64,000 nt of DNA, taken from Guillardia theta CCMP2712. Its lineage: Eukaryota > Cryptophyceae > Pyrenomonadales > Geminigeraceae. Shown here piece after piece: positions 35,370-47,385 of the stretch (within the stretch, counting starts at the first letter, position 1; the number at the start of each line of letters is the position of its first letter). A model generated the notes under the pieces. That model saw nothing but the letters and a program-made list of their open reading frames with translations, did no database searches and was not told the origin of the DNA. The DNA is taken from the NCBI RefSeq assembly GCF_000315625.1, contig NW_005434638.1, forward strand, positions 108,107 to 172,106, given 5' to 3'. Position numbers and translations under genes: made by a program.

Positions 35370-36165
35370 GGAGCACCCTACCCCCACAATTGTGACTCCC
35401 AATGCCAGGATTGTACCCGTACTTCTAAACTACCTCACCCACCCCCACCTGTTAGCCTCACATTGCAAATTTTGAACCCGTTCCGTGGGGCCCTGCACTA
35501 TTGAGGTGGTGGTCTTAAATTGAGATTCTTCACCTAAGATTTGAGTTAATCTTGAACGATTTTGGGATCAAAAGTCAATTTATGGTAACTCACCCATAAA
35601 ATTAAAAGCTTCACCTGTCAATTCTTGGTTCCCAATTTAGAACGTTCGTGCCTTCTTCTTCAATTTAAGATCAAACACCCACCCCTCTTTTTACATGTCT
35701 TTTCACCCTTCAAAGGACCGTACTATATACACATCCCCCACCCTATCGTTACACTGCAACTTCACCCTACCCCTCATTGATCCACATCTCACGGCCCTAC
35801 ATTTGTTCACCCCTGCCTGATGCCCTACCGTACCCCCTTTATTTCCCACCCTCGTGGTACTTTTTTGCCTCAACCCCCCTCCCACCCGTACCTCCACCAC
35901 CCCCTACCCCAGGCCATGCCTGTTAACACTGCCTAGCCTCCAAATCTTGCACAACGCATACCCCTACCCTACTTTGCTCTATGTTACCACCCTCTCGTTA
36001 CAGGCTGCTGTCTGCTTCAATATCTTTTGCTAGCTACCTTCTTTATACCACCCCTCCTTTTTAGACGAAATCACCCTTGTTTCCTTTCGTTACCATACTG
36101 ATCACCCCCACCCCCACCACCCGCTCAGGTATCCACCTACCCCATTCCCAATCCTCGCCCCGTCG
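35370..36165 (+). promoter_or_regulatory. C-rich CCCCTACCC island upstream of the two-RRM gene
   Basis: At least a dozen CCCC-containing words on the plus strand (CTACCCCCAC, CACCCTACCCCTC at about 35763-35775, ATACCCCTACCCTAC at about 35958-35972, CACCCCCACCCCCACC). Spacers are mostly AT-rich. No coding exon found up to 36626. The polarity is sense to the gene starting at 36627, some 460 bp further right. Confidence 0.4.
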
Positions 36166-36626
36166 TCCTACCGGTAGCCATGGTGCTCGCCTCGGCGCGC
36201 CCCGCCAGGTTCATACGATGGCCTCCAGTGTTGAGTGCGCAGGACTTGATGCGCTGTCTGCTTGAAGACTTGTTCGTCCTCCCTGCTACTCGATCCTTCC
36301 TGGCCTCCTATCTGCCTTTTGTTCACGATTGATTATTGCGATACAGCCAATTTCTATCTATGATGTGTAATGATCATGGTAGAGGTTTCTGTGTATTCTT
36401 CAAACACTGTCTTTGCACCATGAGAAGCTGTGAAACAGGAGCTCTGGAGAATTTTTATTTCTGTTTGCTATCCAGTTGTCGTTGCAAATATTGCTTCATG
36501 GCCGAGATCTGGTGTTGTATCTCGCGCTGTTCGTGAACCTAGATTCCTTGTTGCATGCATGCGAGTCATCACCAGGCAAGCGGATAGAGTTCAAAGCTGA
36601 CTTTTATTTTCAGGTCTCCTCCACAA

Positions 36627-38113
36627 ATGGATGATAATCTGTCTGACGATCAGTTTGCTGGAGGAATAGACTTGGGTAACGGTATGTCATTTGTCCCCTA
36701 TCCCTGATCTGAGCTCAATCAACAGATGCATGTCTTTCTGAGGATAACGACGATCAATACAACAACGCAAAAATTTTTGTGGGTGGACTGAATCCTAGTA
36801 CAACCGATGAACAACTTTACTCATACTTCAGTCGATTCGGTTGAATTTGCTCCACATGTAACTTGAAAGTTCTCACTTCATTTTTTCTTTTAGGTGAAGT
36901 TGTATCCAGCAAAGTCATGTTTAGTCGTGATACAGGAAACTCGCGCAGGTTATTCTACGATTGTTACCTTGATTGATGTACGCTGATGCTCTGGAGTAGA
37001 TTCGGGTTTGCTGTATTCCAAAGCCCATACGTAGCACAAAAAGTGTGTGAAATGCAGACTCATGAACTTTGCGGGTAGCTCTGAGACAACGATTGGTTTT
37101 GATCTCACAGAAACCCCAGGTATAAAGTTGAAACACGCCTTGCTGTGCCAAGCAATCGGATGAAGAAGGCTACAACTTCTTCTGAGACTTGTAGGGAGTC
37201 TTCCAGGCTAGCAAGACAAGTGTTTGTCGGAGGCCTCCCAACAGATGTTACACCCCCCATATTTCGCGAGTGGGCAGAGCAAACCTTTCCTGGGAGGGTT
37301 GTCAATGCTGTTCTCGTAGTCGACAGATTGACTCACACGAAATCACGTGGCTTTGGATTTGTTACCTTTGATGCTCGTGACATGGTTGAAAGCGCAGCTT
37401 CAGTCAGGATGCTTCCTTTTGCTGACAGATTCGTGGAGGTGAAGAAGGCTGAAAATATGGCGCTCAAACAAAAAGGTTCAACCAAGTTTGATTTGCCCAA
37501 ATCTCCAGTTGTTCGAATCTCACCGAGTGGAAATCGTATTGAAACACCAAACGGTCGCCCCAAAACCCTGGGAGCGATCCAGAACTCAGATGGACAGGAG
37601 GTCGACTCAAAGTTGAATTCAATGTTCCAAGAGATGGGTCTCGGAGATCCTCAATTAAAGTCCAAATGGACAAAACCTGCAACCAAACCAGGAAAGAAGG
37701 AACAGACTTTGAGCGGAATGATGGAAAGCCAGTCTCCTGTTCCTCTTCCACAAGACAATGTAATGGAACAGACTATGGAACCCAAGATTCCGATGGATCA
37801 GCAATCGACTAAGCCAAACCCCATCGGATCTTGGAACATGAATCAAAGGAGTCCCTTGCAGCACCTCAGCAACGACAACCAGCTTCATTTATCCCCGACT
37901 GCGACTGGGCAGCCCAACGTTTCGAACCTATGGTCGATGCAACCGACTCACCACCACCATCAGCTGGCGTCGGATAACGACCTCATCTTCGATGTCGTCA
38001 AGATGGCTCTGCAAGGGAGCGAAGAAGACAGCTCGCTTGCCAGCACATGGAGCTCTTCGTCACAAGGAAACATCTGGGGCGCATTTGATCAAACAGTACT
38101 GCACGGCATTTAA
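36627..38113 (+). CDS. Two-RRM RNA-binding protein (Musashi/DAZAP/hnRNP-like)
   Basis: Exons 36627-36681, 36726-36839, 36894-36948, 37000-37074, 37111-38113; introns are 36-54 nt and phases close, 433 aa. RRM1: RNP2 KIFVGGL, RNP1 RFGFAVF (the leading Arg is created by splicing). RRM2: QVFVGGLPTD, RGFGFVTF. Tandem RRMs 'IFVGGL...RGFGFVTF' with a short linker are typical of Musashi/hnRNP A/B proteins, which bind 3' UTRs. The C-terminal 200 residues are Gln/Asn/Ser/Pro-rich and disordered. No targeting leader, so nuclear/cytosolic. Confidence 0.9.
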
Positions 38114-38171
38114 TTGGTTTTTTGAAGATGGAGCCCAGACCCTTTCACTAGCCAAGCTCTTTTCAATTCTT

Positions 38172-39500
38172 TCAACCATCAGTAATAGTTGAGTAACGTG
38201 AGAAGCTTACACGGAAATCGGATTTTAACAACTTATTAGCGTTAATCAGTAAACCAGTCCTGAATTTTTCATGATCTAGGAATTTCTCGCACACCTCGGA
38301 CATTTCCCACTTGAGTTCAATCTTTCTCGCCTCTTGAAAATCTTGCATTCTGAGCACTTCGCCATCATCCATCTAGAAGTTTCAAAACCTCGATTGCCGT
38401 CATGATACGCTTGGTTGTCGCCGTCTGCTTCAGATCGACTATTGGAAGCATTGACGGCAGGACTGAAAGCAATTTCAAACTCTGAGGGTCACGACTGACA
38501 ACACACTTACCCTGATCGCCTTGTGGACGAGTTGACGAAGGTTGTGACGTCACACCAAAAGAGGAAGAAAGTCTCTCTCGTCCTGAGGCAACACATCACT
38601 CGCTGCCTGCCAGCCTCTTGGTCTCCGACCTCGACTCTCGATTTTGCTTGCAGATTTCTGCTAAACGTTTCAACCTGCTGTGAAGGTGAACAAGAGGTCT
38701 GAATGGCATGGTGTCTGACAAGACCATTCGTTCTTGGACGAGTCTTTGTGCTTCAACGACTTGATGGGTTTTGAGCTGTCAACCTTCTCATTAATCCGCA
38801 CGACCATGATACTTACTCACCCTTGCCCAGCAGAGCCCCTCCTGTCGTCTGCTTCGACTCGAGACTCCTCAAACTCTAGCAGACCCAACGCCGAAGAAAT
38901 CGAGCTGGAGTCGTGCTCGATCGTGCGTGATGTATCTAGACAGCAAGTCAAAGTCGAACATCGCCCAAGTTGCAAGGAGCACCGCTATCCACCAGGTCAT
39001 GCGAACTGACAAAGTCATCGATCTGGAAGTGATTGAAGTCTCCTAGCATCTCACAGTCGGATATGGTGGGATGAATCTGTCGGAGGTAGGAGGACGGATG
39101 CCGCGCCTGCCGTGCAATGTTTACTGAAGTTCGTCGTGAACGCATGCTCGACCTGGGAGATTAATGACTCGGCTAACGCCAGCGCCTTGTCGTTGGCGTT
39201 GTAGTTCTGAATCATCCAAGTGCTGCGTCCAGGTAAGAAAGGGGGGGTATCGGGGAGCAAGCTTGCTCACGGGCGTATCAGCAGCCTGACGTTGATGCAG
39301 TCGCTGATGTACACAGATGCGATGTCGAACCTATCCTGAGGCTCGTTCAAGACCTGCGCAATGGTGTGCAGGACTTCCAGCTTCCATCCATTCAGCAGGT
39401 CGTTATCCAGCACGAACGGGACGATGTCTTCTGCGAACGTGACGTTGACAGCCACAGGTGTGTCCTTAGGAGAAGATGGTCGAGCCCCTGGATGAGTTCA
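38172..39500 (-). CDS. Scattered exons of an unidentified minus-strand gene
   Basis: Short open segments with plausible splice sites, some reading as amphipathic helices: SLKLLSVLPSMLPIVDLKQ (about 38420-38480), MQDFQEARKIELKWEMSEV (about 38290-38350), ALALAESLISQVEHAF (about 39130-39185), and VLHTIAQVLNEPQDRFDIAS (about 39310-39370). They may be the 3' part of the PH/C2 gene or a separate HEAT/ARM-like gene. I could not chain them with consistent phases and assign no function. Confidence 0.3.
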
Positions 39501-39841
39501 GTCAGCCATCAAGTCTTGCCATGGATGGAGACCGCAACCTGATTGCTGATGGGATGTGCTGTTGTGTGCAGCCAAGTTGATGAGAACTTGAGTTGGCTCG
39601 CCGGTCTCGCCCATGATTGATTCATTCTTCTCGTTTCTCACCTCGAATGCCTTCCAGGCCGGATATTGATGGCCCAGGAGCATGATGGATCGTTCTTTCA
39701 CGTTTTCGTTACTTTCACGAATCACAGATTGATTGAAGGTGTGCTGTTGAGATGAAAGCAGACCCTGTTTCACTTGAATACTTTCGTAAACAGCAGCTTT
39801 GTCTATTTGCACCTGACGACTCGTTACTTCTGCACTTCCCA

Positions 39842-42800
39842 TCACCGCAGAGCTTTTACCTTCCCTATCTCGTAGTGGACATTGTTCTGTGGCTTACAGA
39901 CAATCGTTGCCACCAAACAGTCTGAATTGTTCTTGAGCAAGAAGCGAAAAGTTTCATTGAACAGGATTTCTTCTCGGTAGATCCTGGACTTGGTATACTT
40001 CCGATCATCTCCGCATTCAACTTGCACGTAAATCTTTGACCCAAAAGGGACCAAGGGAATGTTCTTGCAAGCGATGACACTCATATCGAAGACCACATCG
40101 TGGGTCCCATCCTGATGCTGCATCAGTCCAGAGCTCGGAGAGGAGGGGTCGTCTGGAGCAATTATCTCTTCTGCCCTCCCATTTTTGGCACGGGATGGTA
40201 CCTAGAAACACAAAGGTTTCAATCGTTATGAGCAAACTTTCACTACTATTGAGATCGCAAGCACCGGGTCGAACTGCACGGACACGTCGAGATACGAGCT
40301 CAACTTCTCCTTTGACTTGAGTTCCATCCTTGATAGAGGCATCAGTCTTGAGCCTTACAGATGCACACCAGCACTCACCCGTTGAGGCCCAAGAGCTTCA
40401 GCCCGATGGTCTGATCTTGCTGCGAGAGGTTCCCTAGGGGAGGGTCAACGAGGTCCCGAGCAGGAGCTTTCTCACCGTTCTTTGACAGGTAGAGCTCCAC
40501 GTCACTGACGTCGATAGCAGCTTCTCCTAGTATCAAGATGTTGCCATTGGAGTTGGATTGGATGACCTTCACTCAAGTCACTTCCTCACTCGAAACCCCA
40601 CCTGCTACCTGTATCAATATTCTTTCGCTCGAGTTCACATCTTTGATGAATGATTCATTCCACACGGTTCTGTCACGTGTTGATTGTTGTTTCTTAGTCT
40701 CAAAAGCGCATTCGTTTCCGATGTGTACCCGACAATGGAGAAGTGTATCTCTGGACATCAACATCGGTTGATTGCAGCATTGGATAACATTAATCTTTAG
40801 ATTTTTTCGCGTGTTGGTTTGGATTTCTTCCCGCTTTTTGTTCCCTTTCGATTTCCCCAGCGGCATAAATTCTTGAATTCCGAACAACAACTTTGCCGCG
40901 TTGAACAGCTTGAAAGCGATTTTGATGCATGGGCTACATTGGCTTGGTTCTGACAGCTGATCTTGACTTTTGCTTCTCTCAGACAGCTTGAAAGTCATAA
41001 AGATTTCATCTTGCACGACATCAGCACCATCATTAACTAGAATCGAGTACAAAATGTCGGCCATGGAAATTCGAACGCTCCCGATCGCACGCAACTCCTT
41101 TGCTGTCTCGATGAGAAAGATTCGAAACTCTTGATACACATCTGCTTCCAAGATGTATTCTCTTGAAGACGACGAGGCATATGCCTCGTCTAGGGTCTTG
41201 TGGATTGTTTTCTTCCCCGCATTCAACACAAGAATCGGCACCGACTGGTCTGAGAAGTGGTCCCAATCGCAGATCTTGATCTTGATAGCGATGGAATACT
41301 TGCATACACGAGACAAAATCTCTCGGAATTCACACTTCAAGGCGTTTTCAGTTGTTCGGTCGCTCGAGTATTCAAGCAGGAAGTGGATTGTAGGCTCCTC
41401 CGTCCTGGAGGCATCCTTGTCCTTTGCAAACCCGAAGTCCAACATATACTGTACTTGTTCTAACCCACTGTTGCATTCTCCGACATATTCAAGTAAATCT
41501 TCGCTCTTGATTTCGGTACTTCCTTGACCAGGAAATGAAATAATGATTCGACCAATTTGTTGCAAGTACCCAATAGAAATCTTCTTTTCAACCATCTTGC
41601 AGAATTCTGGTGAGATTTCATACTTTCCCTTGACCAATCCTGCACGATCATATACTTTGATTTGGACCAAAGAATGCTCATTCCATATGTAACTTGGAAT
41701 GTTAGTTATGGTGGTTATCTATGTTGCAATTATCAGTTCACATCGAGAATAAGACAAGAAAGATAACCGAGATATGTGTATTCAAAGCATATTCTTGATT
41801 GCTGTACACGTTAATCGTCGTCAAGATTCGACAGAAATTTTTCAAATAGAGCATTTCATACCTGTGATGGAAATTTGTTGACGAAACCATCTTGTTGTTC
41901 GTGATTCTATCGATTTGATCTGAAAGATCCTTCTCATTCTCTCATCGTTCAATGGAATTTTGTTGAAGTTCTACCTTTGGCTGTAGTGGAAGATTGAGGT
42001 CGTACATCACTCACATTCATAACTCTACAACATAATGTAACATGTGCTGTTTCGCCATATTTGTCTTCTAGTTTTTCGCCATTTCCCTTGGAGAGTGCAT
42101 ACCTGAGATTCGAATTGTCAGCTGATACCCCCGGTATGTAATCAGCGATACGTAAAGATTGAAAAGCGTTCACATGACATACCTTCTTGATCCTGCAAAC
42201 GAATCGCATATGCTTGCATTGGAATGCGCAAAGTGAAGTCCATTCACAACGGAATGGACATCCTGAAAGTCTTGAGCGATGGTAGAAACTGGGAGTCTTA
42301 ATGAACCTATTGCATCACATCAGTACAATAGGGCGAGAAGATGTAACGGATTGACCGATCATATCGTCCTTGTACGTCGAATTCCATTTCCACAGAATGA
42401 TTGAGATGCTGTCGTCTTCTTGCATGGTAAATTCAAAGCTTTCAAACCAGAGGGGACACCCAAGGAATTGTTCCCTTTCTGTATTGAAGTGATGATCTTG
42501 ACTATGCAGCGAGAAAAACCTGGACTTGATCGTCACTTTCGGGCTGAAAACGTTAAAACGTACAGTTCAGCAGGCTTGAGGTCTTCAGGGATTGGAATGT
42601 TACTTGCTGACAGGATCATAACCCTAAGAGACATGTATCTGTTGAATCGAGGACTATCTGTCGTCCTTCCTACAACCAATTCACTTCTCTGTTGTTGACT
42701 CCCCATGTTGTGTGCTGTTTCCTAGTGGGCAGACCAAATTCAGTGATTCCGCCACTAGAGCGCAATGCCAAGATTACCTGTACACTATTTGAAAGAGTTT

Positions 42801-43095
42801 CACCTGCCTTTCCTCCCCTCAGGATATGGCGCCATTGTTCTGCCACATCCATGGACTGGAAGAAGAAAGAGACATGTTCGAATCTAGCGGGATTTACCAG
42901 CACAAGCTTGTTCTTCTTGCTGTATCGTTCATCAATCATCCAAGAAGACAGTTCGAAGGATTCGGCATCTTCAACAGAGTATTCATTCTTGTTCAGCATG
43001 ACAATCTTGCCTGGCAGCATCTCGATGATCGAGTCCTTCTCTCCTCCCCCGCCTATCCCTCGCGCTGCCTTCACTTCCTCCCTCATCCGCGACAT
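39842..43095 (-). CDS. Multi-exon PH-like and C2-domain protein (model incomplete)
   Basis: Reading on minus from 43095. An N-terminal PH-like segment has SIIEMLPGKIVMLNKNEYSV and FFFQSMDVAEQWRHILRGG, the C-terminal helix of a PH fold with its Trp. Segments resembling C2 beta-strands follow: WFESFEFTMQEDDSISIIL (about 42400-42460), a long exon 41670-40573 with C2-like IKINVIQ...TVWNESFI, and 40123-39842 with DMSVIACKNIPLVPFGSKIY then FNETFRFLL. This suggests a membrane- or phospholipid-binding adaptor. Exon junctions between 42670 and 41670 are not resolved and the 3' end may extend to 38172. Identity beyond PH/C2 is unknown. Confidence 0.5.
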
Positions 43096-43106
43096 CCCAT
43101 GACACT

Positions 43107-43165
43107 CCGATCAACCCCGATGGGTGGGGTAATTTTGGTGTTATACAGGGGGGTAGGGGTCATCA
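43107..43165 (-). promoter_or_regulatory. G-rich island upstream of the PH/C2 gene
   Basis: GATGGGTGGGG and CAGGGGGGTAGGGGTCA (43146-43162) on plus, that is C-rich on the sense strand of the minus gene starting at 43095. Same word and polarity as other islands here. Confidence 0.4.
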
Positions 43166-43382
43166 GGACCGACAGGACGCTTGGTCTGCTTCTTTTCATG
43201 GCAGGACGCGACACAACGGGGGGAGGAAGAGACGAGTAAGAGGCGATACTTCATCTGATGTATGCATAAGGTCATGCAGAGATGATGGCATGACTCGAAA
43301 GTTCTAGTCTAAGTGAGGATCTACTTCTCTACGAAACATCGACACGGTCCTGCTTGTTCGCCCAGATCTCGATTCTTACCCT

Positions 43383-44740
43383 TCAAAATGCCATCCACCT
43401 TGCGTTGCAACGTATTATCCTGTTTGAGTCATTCTGACTCCGTTCTAACAAACAAGATGCGAAAGGATTATCCATTGGCTGGATCCGCATGGCTGAGGGA
43501 AACCCTAGTCGCTGCAAGGTAGCCAAGTCTCTTTCTTGATCTTGTTCGTCAAAGGCTGTGCAAAGAAATGGCGCAGGACGTGAACTGCGATTTCTCAGCT
43601 CTAAAACGTTGTTTAGCGTCTGTTCCCATGGCTGAAAATCCGTCCCAATGCCAGGGTTGAGCATGACAAGCAAATCGGCCTGCCACATCGTCAAAATCCA
43701 ACTAATACCTGAAACAACATAAATTCACTTCGGAGCTTCGAAGTTTCTTGTTAGCAAGGAATTCGTCATATGAGCATTGGTGTAAGGATGCAGCGAGATT
43801 TGAGCAAAGCGTGATATTCTAGAAAACAAGCGAGTCACACTCGTGCTTGAAGTTTCAGCGCTTGTCACCGGATGAATAATCGCTCTGGCAGAAAGTTCTG
43901 GCCCAATCAAATGGAGCCGAATATTGCAATGCGGCAACAGCGCTCCAATTTCAATCCAATAGGTAAACAAGAGAGTTTCTTCCTTTGTAGCACAGCAAAG
44001 TCAACACAAGTCTCGTCATGTATTTGAATCAATGCAGGAAAACCTGGCTTGCAGCCCCAACGACATGGATCTGTGCGCCAATACATCATTCAAAGTAGAG
44101 TGAGATCAAGCAAAACATTACCTCCAAGCGTCGCTTCTCTACACTTTCATTCGCTTGTTCAATTTGAAGGACTTCCAGTCCTTTCAGAATAGTGAGCGGG
44201 CCGGTGTAAGCAGCAGTGAGCATGGTCATTAGCCTTTTGTTCTTGTAATCCAATTTTGGTTGCCTATCAAAGCCTCGATTTCCGAAGTAATGGCCCCACG
44301 ACCTTAAGACAGTTTCCCTTGATTTTCGAAAGACCTGTGAAGGCAATGCAAATTTAAGCCTGGCGTGATCGCCCTGTTCTTCCATCTCAACGAGTTGCAT
44401 TCTTTCATCGTGGCTGGTTGGCAGAGATAGGATGGAATTGATCATTGTCGAAACATCATTACTTTGTTGAGAGCTGGTGGAAAAAGGCAACCTACGTACT
44501 TGATGTCGCCAGATTCTCTGACAGCATTTGCGGATCCGAAAGCTCATTTTCCTCAGGTATCTCAAGATCTAATGTTGCACAGCGTTAGTCTTCGAGACCC
44601 TCCTGATTCCATGAAACAGCATCCAGCATGAAAGGGTCCCCCGCTCCTCCTCGCCATTCCAACCCTCTTCTCAATGGCGCCACTGCTCCACTGGTGGACT
44701 GGATCCTGCCATGCAACTCCAACCAAACTTTGGAACTCAT
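43383..44740 (-). CDS. MSS51-like C-terminal-domain protein
   Basis: Exons on minus start at the Met at 44740 (SSKVWLELHGRIQ...). They continue through about 44600-44470 (LEIPEENELSDPQML), about 44457-44122 (LRSWGHYFGNRGFD...AAYTGPLTILKGLEVLQIE), a short exon IHVVGAASQ (about 44050), about 43985-43740 (YWIEIGALLPHCNIRLHLIG), and end at 43383 (LVMLNPGIGTDFQPWEQTL...DNPFAS). The order 'W..Y...RG', 'PLTI', 'IHVVGA', 'LLPH..I.LHLIGPEL', 'NPG.G....W..TL' and a C-terminal NPF is that of the MSS51/ZMYND-type putative-zinc-finger C-terminal domain. No MYND finger is visible. Role unknown; family members act in mitochondria or in the cytosol. Exact junctions are provisional. Confidence 0.65.
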
Positions 44741-44754
44741 GACTGAAACAAGGT

Positions 44755-44958
44755 ATTGTTTTACATCAAAGTTTGGGCGTCTAGAAGTTTGAAACCTCTT
44801 AAAAATCAAAAAAACAACTTTTATGTTCGTACACGGTAATAATACAGCGTTTTTAGATATTATTTTCAGTATGGAAGAAATATTTTCGGTAATCTTATCT
44901 GCTATAAATAATTTATTTTCTATTTTAAGTTTTGATACCATTTTTAACATCAGAGGAC
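44755..44958. other. Sharply AT-rich segment (possible organelle or nucleomorph-derived insert)
   Basis: About 200 bp that is visibly much more AT-rich than anything nearby (runs such as AAAAATCAAAAAAAC and TAAATAATTTATTTTC), bounded by normal or GC-rich sequence. Open frames on both strands are Ile/Phe/Asn/Lys-rich, as expected from composition. No homology recognised. Confidence 0.4.
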
Positions 44959-44999
44959 GGCCCTGCTGGTACACACCTCCCGAATCTCCAATCGAAGTA

Positions 45000-45690
45000 A
45001 GATCTTTTCGAATAATCCCTGGTACCTACCCCACCCCAACTTGCAAGATAAGGCCCATCGTAAAGATGGGGTGCATTTACTACAGGGGTGCTTCACAATA
45101 GGAAAAGGGGGGTACTGAGCGATATTCTGTATTTTGCGAGGTAGGGGTAGCCATCATGGGGGTATAACATGGGGTAGGGTCCACAATGAAGTCTCCATTC
45201 GAGGTCATAATGGGGGTAATAGACTGCTCTAGAGGGTAGGGGTCACCAAAGATACGGGTGGGGGTCATTCCTCAGTCATACTGGAAATCCGCCCCTCAAG
45301 TGATGATCCGGATCCTGAACGACTGATAACACCCTAGTTGTACTACCCCACCCCCTATTTTCCACACTTTATGCATATCTTGTGACCCGTCCATTGAGAT
45401 ACTTCACTACTGATCCACCCTACCCCTCAATCGACTTAGCACCCATCGAATACTCAAGCACCCCTTTTGTCTGAGTACCCATGACAATCGTACCCACCCC
45501 TCATCTCATCACAACCCACCAGGTATGCTGATCATCACAACTATGAAGTTTGTAACCACCCCTTCCCTAATTATTGTATTGTCGTCTACACGGTATTGAC
45601 CCCTACCACCTAAATGAGACAACCCCACCCTACGAATCCCCCCTCCCTCGGCCTCTTCTTTCGTCTTCCTCCTGCCGCTGCGTCCACTGC
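45000..45690. promoter_or_regulatory. Bidirectional G-rich/C-rich switching island
   Basis: Between the MSS51-like gene (-, start 44740) and HPF (+, start 45694). On plus, 45065-45270 is G-rich (GGTAGGGGTAG at 45141, GGGGTAGGGTCC at about 45172, GGGTAGGGGTC at 45234). From about 45330 to 45650 it is C-rich (TACCCCACCCCC, CACCCTACCCCTC, GACCCCTACC). The switch lies near 45300. It is the clearest example of the polarity rule. Confidence 0.5.
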
Positions 45691-45693
45691 AAC

Positions 45694-46649
45694 ATGCACG
45701 CGTCATCGCGCATCATTCCCCTCGTCCTCCTGCCCCTCCTCCTCCCCTCCTCCCAGGCTTTCCTTCCTCTTACAACTCCAGTCACCTCATCTGTGTCTAG
45801 TCTTGCTGCTTCTAGATCGCTTCCCCTGAAGGCGCGAACTGCGAGCTCATGTAGAAGATCAGTTGTCGTTCCGGTGATGTCGTCAGCCGTCAAGATCCCC
45901 ATCACTATCAGCGGAAACAATGTGGAGGTACGAGTTCTTCCGACTATACATGATGTTCAGGATGTGTGACACTTATGTTTTCCTTAGCTCACCCCTGCAC
46001 TGAAACAGTACATTAACGAGAAGCTCACAAACACTCTATCGAAAGTTGGCAGACTTGTGACGCGATGTGATGCCCATCTCACGGTCGATAAGAACCCATC
46101 CGTTGAGAACAATGCCAACTTCGAGGTCGTTGTCTCGGTCAAGGGAACAGTCATGAGAGCGTCGAAGTCCACGCACGACATGTATGCGAGCATTGATGCT
46201 GTTGCGGACTCAGTGAAGAGGAAGCTGCGCAAGTACAAGGAGGTTGTTTGATTGGATCCCACATGTGTTTCGAAGTGAATTTCTATTTGCAGAGGATTAT
46301 TGATGCTCACCGCCAAGGCAAACCTGAGGCGATGGGATTCGACGAGGAGGAGATCCAGGTAAAGATGCGGCATGACCATTCAAGGAATGTAATTCTTGCT
46401 TTGTAGGGCTTCAAAGATTTCACTCAAGAAGTCGCCAAGATGGAAAACAGTCTCCCAGTGCCTCCTGCAGACATGTCCTTGATGAAGAAGAAGACTTTTC
46501 CCATGGAACCGATCTCCGTTGAAGATGCTGTCTTGTGCCTCGATTACATCGAGCATGATTTTTATGTCTTCAAGAACAAGGAGAATGGCAAGATTGCTGT
46601 TGTCTACAAGCGCAATCATGGTGGTGTCGGTCTAATTGAGCCACAATAA
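45694..46649 (+). CDS. Plastid ribosome hibernation-promoting factor (long HPF / PSRP1)
   Basis: Binds the plastid 70S ribosome to inactivate or dimerise it. Four exons: 45694-45927, 45988-46242, 46293-46358, 46407-46649 (introns 60, 50, 48 nt), 265 aa. The leader HASSRIIPLVLLPLLLPSSQA|FLPLTTP is a signal peptide plus Ser/Arg-rich transit peptide with Phe at +1, the rule for complex-plastid stroma import. The RaiA-like domain starts IPITISGNNVE then LTPALKQYINEKL and carries the HLTVDK strand. The C-terminal HPF-long domain ends KTFPMEPISVEDA, DFYVFKNKENGKIAVVYKR and GLIEPQ. Complete and well supported. Confidence 0.95.
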
Positions 46650-47100
46650 TGTGAATAAAGCGCGTTTTCACTTCATCTTGCCGGTTGTTGTGTGATATAC
46701 CAATCGATCATCTCGCAACAATTTGTAGGTACAACAAGGATGTTGCTATCCAAGCACGTAAAAATGATCTTAACCGTCGCTCGAGAAAAAAACCCTGAAT
46801 GGCAGATTCATTAGACCTAACCCATCCTCACTTTGGTGCCTACCTGCGGCGTGATTGTTTGTTCGAATGGATAGGCGACGGTGAATTCGGCTGATATGTA
46901 CTTTCAGGAAAGTCAGGAAAGAAAGCACAAACCTTGTTCAGCGGTGATGTTACGCTTGCGTGAGGAGATGACAAAGAAGCGTTCCTGTCATAATATTTCT
47001 CCTTTGTCTGTTACGCAACATAAGAGACCAAAGACAAAGATCACTTCTCACCCATCCGTATTTACGTTTCAATTCTGCGCGACAAAATTCGTTGGTTGCA
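46650..47100. other. Intergenic region, no feature seen
   Basis: No coding exon with support, no repeat and no C-rich island. It contains the 3' flanks of HPF (+) and probably of the armadillo-type gene (-). Confidence 0.5.
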
Positions 47101-47385
47101 ACATTTGACAGTGCAGCTTCCGCTTGATATAGAACTGATTCTTTCCTGCAAAGTCTTTAAATATCAGCTTTCCAGCTAGCTAGCACAGTACCTGCACGAG
47201 CCGATGATTTGTATCAAAGCATTCACTCCACCACATCTGTACATCCTCAAACAGTTGGAATCTGACCTGTATTTGCACCTTTTTCAGTCACAACCCATTC
47301 GGTAAAATTGACAACTTATGAGCAATATTTCGAAGAAATCGAATTGCTTCCTCAATGGCCTTCATATTATTTTCCTACCAACCGG

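Noticed and set aside
44585-44974. Minus-strand ORF of 129 codons starting in the AT-rich island
   Set aside because: Only the part from the Met at 44740 looks like the MSS51-like first exon. The upstream Lys/Ile-rich part reflects AT composition.
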